From: DSXF01 sp964387495
GTDB taxonomy: Bacteria; Chloroflexota; Anaerolineae; Anaerolineales; Villigracilaceae
Assembly (NCBI GenBank): GCA_964387495.1
Contig: CAYLXB010000111.1
Coordinates: 1-6,302 of the forward strand
DNA: 6,302 nucleotides
Reading direction: 5' to 3'
A program made the position numbers and the translations under genes. The notes under the pieces are model-generated. The model saw only the letters and a list, made by a program, of their open reading frames with translations, searched no databases and was not told the origin of the DNA. This document shows, one piece after another, positions 1 to 4,278 of the stretch (its first letter is position 1; every line of letters begins with the position of its first letter).

Positions 1-6
1 GCGGAT

Positions 7-189
7 ATGAAGCTGATGGCCGCAGTCATTCTGGCATTTAGCAGCCCGATTGTCCTGCTTCCCATCACTCTGGTCGGTGGATTTCAAGGCCTGGTTGCCT
101 ACTTTCGCAAGCAATCATCCGTCCCCTACGTTTTCTCAATATTCCTGGGAACACTGCTTTACACCGTAGTTCCCCTCATCCTGAAATGA
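7..189 (+). CDS. Small two-helix membrane protein, unknown function (5' end may lie outside the window)
   Basis: This is a 60-residue, strongly hydrophobic protein if it starts at the ATG at position 7. The frame is open to the first base of the window, so the real start could be further upstream. Two membrane segments can be seen, roughly residues 4-26 and 41-59. They are joined by a short basic loop (YFRKQSS), which by the positive-inside rule probably faces the cytoplasm. I do not recognise a family. The TGA stop lies inside the Shine-Dalgarno sequence of the pilin gene that follows, so the two are probably co-transcribed and perhaps translationally coupled. Its place directly before a pilin and TadE/TadG genes suggests a membrane accessory of the Tad apparatus, but that rests on position only. 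It could also be the C-terminal end of a larger membrane protein. Confidence 0.5.
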   Translation: MKLMAAVILAFSSPIVLLPITLVGGFQGLVAYFRKQSSVPYVFSIFLGTLLYTVVPLILK

Positions 190-201
190 AAGGAGGTGAT
201 C
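188..201 (+). promoter_or_regulatory. Extended Shine-Dalgarno of the pilin gene
   Basis: GAAAGGAGGTGATC matches 14 consecutive bases of the complement of the usual bacterial 16S rRNA 3' end (GGATCACCTCCTTTC). Its GGAGG core ends nine bases before the TTG at 206, which decides that start. It overlaps the stop codon of the upstream gene. Such a long match suggests very strong ribosome binding, as expected for an abundant structural subunit. Confidence 0.75.
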
Positions 202-205
202 TCAA

Positions 206-352
206 TTGCGTTTCTTGAAAGACCATCGGGGCATCGAGTCGACCGAAGTTGCCCTGATCATCGCAGTGGTCGTTTTAGTAGCCTATGGCGCGTATCGCCT
301 GCTCGGCGCCAACATCGCCGCAATCGTCACCGACATTGCCGGCAAGATCTAA
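206..352 (+). CDS. Flp-type (type IVb) pilin, TTG start
   Basis: This encodes 48 residues starting MRFLKDHRGIESTEVALIIA. It has the layout of a Flp/Tad pilin: a short basic leader, Gly9 followed by Ile10 with Glu14 at +5 (the G|xxxxE prepilin-peptidase site), then one hydrophobic helix from about residue 15 to 35 and a very short C-terminus. Cleavage after Gly9 would leave a mature subunit of 39 residues, small even for Flp pilins. The TTG start is chosen because of the exceptionally long Shine-Dalgarno just upstream and because the downstream TadE begins with the same peptide, MRFLKDHRGIE. In the family such pilins are cleaved by a TadV-type peptidase, inserted in the inner membrane and polymerised by the TadA/B/C machine. 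The neighbours, a TadE-like and a TadG-like gene, support this. The C-terminal tyrosine/phenylalanine pattern of classic Flp proteins is not obvious. Confidence 0.72.
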   Translation: MRFLKDHRGIESTEVALIIAVVVLVAYGAYRLLGANIAAIVTDIAGKI

Positions 353-359
353 TCCCAGC

Positions 360-395
360 GGTTCTGCCGGTGAAAGAAAAAACGCCGGCAGAACC
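360..395 (+). other. Hairpin between the pilin gene and tadE-like gene
   Basis: Bases 360-372 (GGTTCTGCCGGTG) pair with 383-395 (CGCCGGCAGAACC) in a 13-bp stem with one G-T wobble and a ten-base A-rich loop (373-382). It starts eight bases after the pilin stop and ends just before the tadE Shine-Dalgarno. No T tract follows, so it is not a standard intrinsic terminator. A stem in this place often protects the upstream mRNA from 3' exonucleases or gives partial termination, which would favour pilin over the downstream genes; that role is inferred. Confidence 0.6.
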
Positions 396-408
396 CAAAC
401 GGAGGTTT

Positions 409-819
409 ATGCGTTTCCTAAAAGATCATCGCGGGATTGAGATGCTGGAGGCGGCCATCACGACCCCAATTGCCATTCTCGTCATGCTGGCGATCGTCAA
501 CCTGGGAATGGTGATTTATGCCCAGCAGGCGGTGCAGGCTGCTGCGCGGCATGGCGCGCGCATGGGCAGCGTGGCCCAAACCTGCCCGGCCTGTTACGCC
601 ACCAGCGCGGCCCGGTCATCCATCTCAGCGGCGGGGATAGTCCAGAATCCCTCTGTTTCGGTACTCGCGCCCGGTGGCAGCGCCGGCAGTATTCTCCAGA
701 TCCAGGTCAGCGGTTCGGTGACCAATTTCCTTTCGCCACTAACGAGCCTATTCCCCGGACTTCCCGGCCAGACCTTTATTGTCAGGGCTGAGTCAACTTT
801 CCGCCAGGAAGGCTGGTAG
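409..819 (+). CDS. TadE-like pseudopilin
   Basis: This encodes 136 residues starting at the ATG preceded by GGAGG four bases upstream. The same frame is open back to position 196, but that stretch overlaps the pilin in another frame and is not coding. The leader MRFLKDHRGIEMLE contains the prepilin-peptidase signature (Gly9, Glu14), followed by a hydrophobic helix at about residues 17-38. The run AVQAAARHGARMGSV (41-55) is typical of TadE proteins, and the rest is Ser/Gly-rich extracytoplasmic sequence ending in a short charged tail (FRQEGW). In the family, TadE is a minor pseudopilin needed for Flp pilus assembly. A Cys-Pro-Ala-Cys pair at 59-62 may form a disulfide and is not something I associate with the family. 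The leader is nearly identical to that of the preceding pilin. The stop overlaps the GTG of the next gene by one base. Confidence 0.82.
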   Translation: MRFLKDHRGIEMLEAAITTPIAILVMLAIVNLGMVIYAQQAVQAAARHGARMGSVAQTCPACYATSAARSSISAAGIVQNPSVSVLAPGGSAGSILQIQVSGSVTNFLSPLTSLFPGLPGQTFIVRAESTFRQEGW

Positions 820-1259
820 TGAACCGGCTGCAGCGTGACCGGCGCGGGTACACCATGACCTTTTGGGCGGTGTTCATTGGCTTTGTGCTTGTGCCAACCT
901 TTGCGCTTGCCATTGAACTGGGCCGGTATTTCTATGCCATCTCCGAAGTGGCAAAAGCCGCGGATGCGGCTGCCGTGGCAGCATCGGCTGAAATCAATGC
1001 GCGCACGTTTCAAGACAGTGGCAGCCTTGTACCCACTGGAAAGACCTGGTCGAACGCCCAATCCTATGCCTCGCTCAATTCAGCCGGCCTCTCCAACAAG
1101 GGCGTCCATGCATATGTCACCGGCATTCAGGTGAGTGGCGGGGAAAACATGGTGCAGGTCACGGTTTCCGCCGACCTTTCCATACTCTTCCCCTCCGTAG
1201 TCCCAGACGTGATCGTCTCCCAAACTGGGATCGCCAAACTGAGAGCACTGACACACTGA
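819..1259 (+). CDS. TadG-like / Flp pilus-assembly protein
   Basis: This encodes 146 residues with a GTG start in the overlap TAGTG, so translation is probably coupled to the TadE-like gene. The N-terminus is basic (MNRLQRDRRGYTMTF) and is followed by one membrane helix at about residues 15-34. Next comes the pattern AIELGRYFYA...AKAADAAAVAASAEI (31-59), which is characteristic of TadE/TadG-like N-terminal regions. The C-terminal part is predicted extracytoplasmic, beta-rich and short. Many TadG proteins are several hundred residues and carry a von Willebrand-type domain; this one lacks it and is closer to the short TadE/F/G-like form. Unlike the two preceding proteins, it does not have Glu at +5 of the candidate cleavage site, so processing by prepilin peptidase is doubtful. 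It is the last gene of the pilus block. Confidence 0.75.
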   Translation: MNRLQRDRRGYTMTFWAVFIGFVLVPTFALAIELGRYFYAISEVAKAADAAAVAASAEINARTFQDSGSLVPTGKTWSNAQSYASLNSAGLSNKGVHAYVTGIQVSGGENMVQVTVSADLSILFPSVVPDVIVSQTGIAKLRALTH

Positions 1260-1301
1260 CCTTTTTTCTGGCGCTCTCTAGGATGAGGCCAGTTAGATCG
1301 A

Positions 1302-1307
1302 TATAAT
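1302..1307 (+). promoter_or_regulatory. Possible -10 box (TATAAT)
   Basis: A perfect TATAAT lies in the gap between the TadG-like gene and the SSB-like gene, flanked by two GATC/ATGATC copies. No good -35 hexamer is found 16-18 bases upstream (the sequence there reads about TAGGAT) and there is no extended -10 TG. A transcript from here would have a leader of about 130 bases containing the hairpin at 1353-1396. This is a weak call. Confidence 0.3.
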
Positions 1308-1352
1308 GATCCTGTAAACTGAATACCCTTTCTATTGCACGCTATTTTCCCC

Positions 1353-1396
1353 GTTGGCCGGACATTGCTTATCCCCTGAGCAACCGTCCGGCCAAC
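1353..1396 (+). other. Large hairpin upstream of the SSB-like gene
   Basis: GTTGGCCGGAC (1353-1363) pairs perfectly with GTCCGGCCAAC (1386-1396). After a small internal loop the stem continues with TTGCTT (1365-1370) against GAGCAA (1378-1383), closing on a seven-base loop. Only CTGTTTAACC follows, so there is no proper T tract. It may terminate or stabilise the pilus-operon transcript, or act as a leader element for the SSB-like gene. The sequence alone does not decide between these. Confidence 0.55.
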
Positions 1397-1445
1397 CTGT
1401 TTAACCGATTTTCATGGCCCAATAAGCCGCTAACTGGAGGAGCGA

Positions 1446-1883
1446 TTGATCAACGAAGTCATTTTAGAAGGTATTGTCGTCCGGGAACCGTGGAAGTACA
1501 CGGATGATCTCTTCTTCCGTCTGGGTGTGTATCGCGACAGCGATATGCCCGCAAAGAAACTGGATGCCGAACGCGACAGCGGCGACTACGTCAACGTGCG
1601 TGTGAGCGGCGGCGCAAACGGGCTGATCCAGATCCACCGTGGGATGCGCCTGCGGGTGCACGGATTCATCCAATCCCGCGATTTCAAGGAGAGCCTGGAA
1701 GAGTTTCTCGAAAAGGCTCACAAGCAAAGCAATAACGAGTTTCAGGTGGAAGCCACCGGGCTCAAGCCGAACCAGGTGCAAATTGACCGCAACGCCATCG
1801 AAATCGTTGCCCGCCGTTTGATCGTCATGGACAACGGCAATAACACAGAGAAAAAACCGAAACCATCCCTAACCGCTGAATAA
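1446..1883 (+). CDS. Divergent SSB-like OB-fold protein without acidic tail
   Basis: This encodes 145 residues with a TTG start; TGGAGGAG lies directly upstream with five bases between GGAGG and TTG, and the protein has no earlier credible start. The pattern INEVILEGIVV...LFFRLGVYRDS...DYVNVRVSGG...IHRGMRLRVHGFI (residues 2-75) follows the strand order of the SSB OB-fold: an N-terminal strand, a central strand with hydrophobic/aromatic residues, then a G-x-R-L/V-x-V-x-G strand. A charged helical insertion (79-95) and a last strand (119-128, EIVARRLIVM) follow. It ends in a Lys/Pro-rich tail (EKKPKPSLTAE) and lacks the DDDIPF-type tip through which SSB recruits partners. A role in binding single-stranded DNA, perhaps as a dedicated partner of the recombination module downstream, is inferred. 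Family membership is by pattern only. Confidence 0.6.
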   Translation: MINEVILEGIVVREPWKYTDDLFFRLGVYRDSDMPAKKLDAERDSGDYVNVRVSGGANGLIQIHRGMRLRVHGFIQSRDFKESLEEFLEKAHKQSNNEFQVEATGLKPNQVQIDRNAIEIVARRLIVMDNGNNTEKKPKPSLTAE

Positions 1884-1936
1884 TCTCGCCGCCGGCCACA
1901 ATCCCTGGGCAACCAGGTCTCGGCCGCATATGCGAT

Positions 1937-1971
1937 AAAACCTAACCTCGCGCGGATCCGGTTCGGTTTTT
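1937..1971 (+). terminator. Possible intrinsic terminator after the SSB-like gene
   Basis: AAAACCTAACC (1937-1947) pairs with GGTTCGGTTTT (1960-1970) with one internal mismatch around a twelve-base loop. The right arm runs into TTTTTCT and the left arm begins with an A run, the usual layout of a (possibly bidirectional) terminator. The stem is weak, so efficiency is uncertain. Confidence 0.4.
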
Positions 1972-1998
1972 CTACCTGAAGCACAGCGCTTCGGGGTC

Positions 1999-2059
1999 AA
2001 AGGAGGAACACAGGCATACCCGTTTATCGGGTGGTTTGTGGTTCCTCCTTTTTTATTTT
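1999..2059 (+). terminator. Intrinsic terminator with nested hairpin
   Basis: AAAGGAGGAAC (1999-2009) pairs perfectly with GTTCCTCCTTT (2041-2051) and is followed by TTTATTTT, giving a classic T tract. A second small stem (ACCCG 2018-2022 / CGGGT 2028-2032) sits inside the loop. This is the best terminator in the window and separates the SSB-like gene from the recombination block. Its left arm is the same 13-base string (CAAAGGAGGAACA) as the Shine-Dalgarno region of the SWIM-Rad52 gene. Confidence 0.72.
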
Positions 2060-2133
2060 GCACTTTAACAAACAGCCTTGTTCGCCAGAAATGTTCCTGG
2101 AAGGCTCATATCACATACGAAAACAAAGATATT

Positions 2134-2167
2134 GGTGAGTTGCCCCAAATCTACGGGGCAACTCACC
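2134..2167 (+). other. Perfect 13-bp hairpin
   Basis: GGTGAGTTGCCCC (2134-2146) and GGGGCAACTCACC (2155-2167) are exact reverse complements separated by an eight-base loop (AAATCTAC). The sequence after it (TCACAACGATTTTCC) has only a weak, displaced T run. It could be a terminator of poor quality, a transcript-stability element or a protein-binding inverted repeat. Its perfect symmetry suggests selection. Confidence 0.6.
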
Positions 2168-2181
2168 TCACAACGATTTTC

Positions 2182-2253
2182 CAGAGCAACAAATGCGAGC
2201 TGCTTAGTTTTCTAGCCGGCTGGCGTTTGCTGCTCTGAATTTCCAATTCAGAG
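2182..2253 (+). promoter_or_regulatory. Pair of mutually exclusive hairpins in the SWIM-Rad52 leader
   Basis: Structure 1 pairs CAGAGCA and CAAATGC (2182-2196) with GCGTTTG and TGCTCTG (2223-2237), leaving an A/C mismatch between the two halves. Structure 2 pairs CTCTGAATT (2233-2241) with AATTCAGAG (2245-2253) around a three-base loop. Both need bases 2233-2237, so only one can form at a time. This is the general layout of attenuators and riboswitch expression platforms. No T tract follows structure 2, so simple termination is not shown; the Shine-Dalgarno of the next gene is about 65 bases downstream. Confidence 0.4.
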
Positions 2254-2328
2254 TGGTTGAAGTTACCTGGGTTGTTGTTCAAACATCAGTCTTATTCAAC
2301 GTTGGATTTTACACACCAAAGGAGGAAC

Positions 2329-3393
2329 ATGACGGATCAGGATGGCAAGGACACCACGAAACATTTGCAGGAACAGGCTCAAACTGAACGGACTGAACGC
2401 GCTTACGCTGCAATACACGCTGGCAGCTTTCAAGTTACCCGCACCAGTCCATTCCAATGGACGGTCAGGAACGGAGACAAGCTGCCCTACGTGGTTTCCA
2501 TGCAGGGTGAGGTGTGGAGCTGCACCTGTAAAGACTTTCAGCAGCGCGGGCCGGAGCTGCGCTGCAAACACATCGAAGGGGTGCGCCTCTCAGAGGCCGC
2601 ACAACAACAAATATCGCAACAGGAGACGCAAATGGACCAGACGAACGTAAACACAGAAGAAAGCTTGCAGGACCGGTTGGATCGTGTCTTGTGGGAACTG
2701 CGCCAGCCGCTGGATATGACCCGAGTCAAGCGCCGCCAGGCGCCAGGCCAGGGAACTGTTCCATATTTGGAAGGTTATGACGTGATTGATCGCGCCAACG
2801 CCATTTTCGACTTCGCCTGGTCGTTCGATCTGCTGGGCGAGCCGGTGGTCGTGCGCTGGCAGAAGAAAATCATGGTCTGGAACCAGCAAGAACGGCGCAA
2901 GGTTCCGCAAATGGACGCGAATGGCAATTTTCAAGTCGAGGATGTGGGCATTGTGTACGCGACCGGGAAAGTCAGCATCACCTTGAACGGCTCGGTTTAT
3001 TCCCATGCCGATCTTGGGCGATGTGTCTTTTCCGGCGATACACCCGAGGCGCTGGATATGGCTCTGGCCGGTTCAGTGACCGACTGCCTGAAGCGCTGTT
3101 TCCGCCAGCTGGGTGACCAGTTTGGCAATACGCTGTACGACAAGGAAATTGCCCAGATTGCCGGGACGGAACAGAGCCACACAGGCAACACTGGAACCTC
3201 CGATCATCGTCCTGCGAATGGATCGGCACCGGCTGCGCCTGCTCGCCTGTACATGGATGGCACGAATGTGAACGGCAATGCGCCCGAGCAGGAAGCTTAC
3301 GACGCTTACATCAAGAAGATGGGCAAACAGCCGGCCTCCAAGGCCGACCTGCGGAACTGGATTTCCGCCAACCGCATCCCAACTGCTGCATAA
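2329..3393 (+). CDS. SWIM zinc-finger / Rad52-family single-strand annealing protein
   Basis: This encodes 354 residues; the ATG at 2329 follows AAAGGAGG with four bases between. The open frame extends to 2257 but without a ribosome site. Residues 65-81 form a SWIM zinc finger, Cys65-x-Cys67-x11-Cys79-x-His81, preceded by the usual W-V/W-S-C strand pattern. A Gln/Glu-rich linker (89-112) leads to a Rad52/22-type domain at about 113-273, with GYDVIDRANAIFDFAWSFD (149-167) and the hallmark SVTDCLKRCFRQLGDQFGN (249-267). A low-complexity linker is followed by a small C-terminal segment (about 318-350, AYDAYIKKMGKQ...LRNWI). Rad52-type proteins anneal complementary single strands coated with SSB; the canonical ssb gene lies 27 bases downstream. 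SWIM fingers occur in DNA-binding and recombination-mediator proteins such as SWS1. The fusion is unusual to me. An internal ATG at 2632 with its own Shine-Dalgarno could yield a form without the SWIM finger. Confidence 0.88.
   Translation: MTDQDGKDTTKHLQEQAQTERTERAYAAIHAGSFQVTRTSPFQWTVRNGDKLPYVVSMQGEVWSCTCKDFQQRGPELRCKHIEGVRLSEAAQQQISQQETQMDQTNVNTEESLQDRLDRVLWELRQPLDMTRVKRRQAPGQGTVPYLEGYDVIDRANAIFDFAWSFDLLGEPVVVRWQKKIMVWNQQERRKVPQMDANGNFQVEDVGIVYATGKVSITLNGSVYSHADLGRCVFSGDTPEALDMALAGSVTDCLKRCFRQLGDQFGNTLYDKEIAQIAGTEQSHTGNTGTSDHRPANGSAPAAPARLYMDGTNVNGNAPEQEAYDAYIKKMGKQPASKADLRNWISANRIPTAA
2621..2634 (+). promoter_or_regulatory. Possible internal translation start within the SWIM-Rad52 gene
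   Basis: AGGAG at 2621-2625 lies six bases before an in-frame ATG at 2632 (Met102). Initiation here would give a 253-residue protein starting MDQTNVNTEESLQDRLDRV, that is, the complete Rad52 domain without the SWIM finger. It falls exactly in the interdomain linker, so it may be a working second start or the relic of a formerly separate gene. Confidence 0.4.
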
Positions 3394-3420
3394 ACTCGAA
3401 GTCAAGGAAAGGAAAACCTA

Positions 3421-3825
3421 ATGTTTCAAACGCTGATTCTGATCGGAAACCTGGGGAAAGAGCCAGAAATGCGCTTCACCCCCTCTGGGCAGCCCGTGAC
3501 TACGCTGTCCGTCGCTACCAACCGTCGCTATTCTGGCGCTAACGGCCAGCCGGTGAAGGAAACCGCATGGTTCCGCGTGACCGTCTGGGGGAAGCAAGCG
3601 GAAACCTGCAATCAGTTCCTCCACAAGGGGAGCAAGGTGCTGGTCGAAGGCCGGCTGACGCCGGACCCGGAAACGGGCGGGCCGCACGTATGGGAAAACA
3701 ACGGCAAGCATGGCGCTTCCTATGAAGTGACCGCTTCGACCGTTCGCTTCCTGTCCAGCCGTGAGGACGGAGAGGAAGGTGAAGCCATCGGCGCTGGTCT
3801 GGCCGACAGCGACATTCCCTTCTAA
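3421..3825 (+). CDS. ssb: Single-stranded DNA-binding protein (SSB)
   Basis: This encodes 134 residues from the ATG at 3421, with a purine-rich Shine-Dalgarno (AAGGAAAGGA) upstream. The OB-fold covers residues 1-111 and shows classic SSB motifs: LILIGNLGKEPEMRFTPSGQPV (split here as LILIGNLGKEPE and MRFTPSGQPV, 5-26), LSVATNRRY (29-37), TAWFRVTVWGKQAE (48-61), and LHKGSKVLVEGRL (67-79). After a short acidic linker (SREDGEEGE) it ends in LADSDIPF, the conserved C-terminal tip that binds recombination and repair partners. The linker is much shorter than in E. coli SSB (178 residues). It sits 27 bases after the SWIM-Rad52 gene, and annealing proteins are known to work with a matching SSB tail, so the two probably form a functional pair. 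It may be the element's own SSB rather than the chromosomal one. Confidence 0.95.
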   Translation: MFQTLILIGNLGKEPEMRFTPSGQPVTTLSVATNRRYSGANGQPVKETAWFRVTVWGKQAETCNQFLHKGSKVLVEGRLTPDPETGGPHVWENNGKHGASYEVTASTVRFLSSREDGEEGEAIGAGLADSDIPF

Positions 3826-3852
3826 CCCAACCGTCAACCGATAACACCAGAG

Positions 3853-3890
3853 GATCAAAGGGCATTGCCGGATAGGCGTGCCCTTTGATC
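3853..3890 (+). terminator. Terminator-like hairpin after ssb
   Basis: GATCAAAGGGCA (3853-3864) pairs perfectly with TGCCCTTTGATC (3879-3890), extended by a T-G wobble and an inner GCC/GGC stem closing on GGATA. Only GTTTCT follows, so the T tract is poor. It may be a partial terminator that lowers expression of the following genes relative to ssb. Confidence 0.5.
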
Positions 3891-3914
3891 GTTTCTACAC
3901 CAAAGGAGGATCAC

Positions 3915-4250
3915 ATGATCACGGGCGAAATCACCGTGAGCACCTGTTATGGGGATGCAAATATCCCAGTCGAGATCTATGCCAAAGGGCCGCGTCCCGG
4001 AACGGTCTGGGTGCGGGCCTTGAATAATCTCACCCCCTTTACAAAGATGAGCCACGGCGGGCCTTATCAGGATGACACAGCGGTCTGGTCGATCCCGCAC
4101 GTACGCAACGTGCAAGTCGTGGCCGAGGAAGAGCAGCCGCTGGCAATCGATCTTACGCCGGTTGAGCAAGTTGAGCCTGCACCCGATCGACACATCCCTG
4201 TGGATTGGTTCCTGGAAATGGCCTATGAAGACCGCACCTGCATCGATTGA
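3915..4250 (+). CDS. Hypothetical protein, beta-rich, unknown function
   Basis: This encodes 111 residues from the ATG at 3915, preceded by AAAGGAGGATCAC; an earlier in-frame start at 3885 lies inside the hairpin and lacks a ribosome site. I do not recognise the family. Residues 1-69 alternate in a way that suggests a small beta-barrel (GEITVSTCYG, IPVEIYAKGP, GTVWVRALNN, DDTAVWSIPH, RNVQVVAE). The C-terminal third is acidic and Pro-rich (EEEQPLAIDLTPVEQVEPAPD) with a final short amphipathic helix (VDWFLEMAYEDR). There is no signal peptide or membrane segment, so it is probably cytoplasmic. The acidic tail and the position between ssb and radC make a small accessory of DNA metabolism possible, but this is inferred only from context. 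The strong Shine-Dalgarno suggests it is well expressed. Confidence 0.75.
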   Translation: MITGEITVSTCYGDANIPVEIYAKGPRPGTVWVRALNNLTPFTKMSHGGPYQDDTAVWSIPHVRNVQVVAEEEQPLAIDLTPVEQVEPAPDRHIPVDWFLEMAYEDRTCID

Positions 4251-4278
4251 TTCGCGCTCAGAAGAAAGGAGGCAAAAC

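Larger units (their letters stand above)
1884..2328 (+). other. 445-bp structured non-coding region
   Basis: No open frame here has a credible ribosome site or protein-like composition; the short + frame at 2038-2238 starts inside the terminator stem. Instead there are at least six stems in a row: CCTGG-GCAA-CCAGG (1904-1917, a GNRA tetraloop), 1937-1970, 1975-1995, 1999-2051, 2134-2167, and the overlapping pair 2182-2237 / 2233-2253. The first part, up to the T tract at about 2059, could be the structured 3' UTR of the SSB-like gene or a separate small RNA. The second part is the leader of the SWIM-Rad52 gene. No convincing sigma-70 promoter was seen, although one is expected after the terminator. 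Confidence 0.5.

Noticed and set aside
196..408. N-terminal extension of the TadE-like frame starting at GTG 196
   Set aside because: It overlaps the pilin in another frame, its GTG lies inside the pilin Shine-Dalgarno, and its translation is Arg/His-rich nonsense. The ATG at 409 has its own ribosome site and a proper prepilin leader.
594..1061. 155-codon frame on the - strand
   Set aside because: It is antisense to the TadE-like and TadG-like genes, whose motifs are clear.
1261..1268. T run after the TadG-like gene as an intrinsic terminator
   Set aside because: Only a weak 6-bp stem with a very long loop can be drawn around it, so it is not a convincing terminator.
2038..2238. 66-codon + frame in the non-coding region
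   Set aside because: It begins inside the terminator stem and T tract, has no ribosome site and runs through two long hairpins.
2257..2328. Upstream start for the SWIM-Rad52 gene
   Set aside because: The 24 extra residues have no ribosome site, while AAAGGAGG stands immediately before the ATG at 2329.
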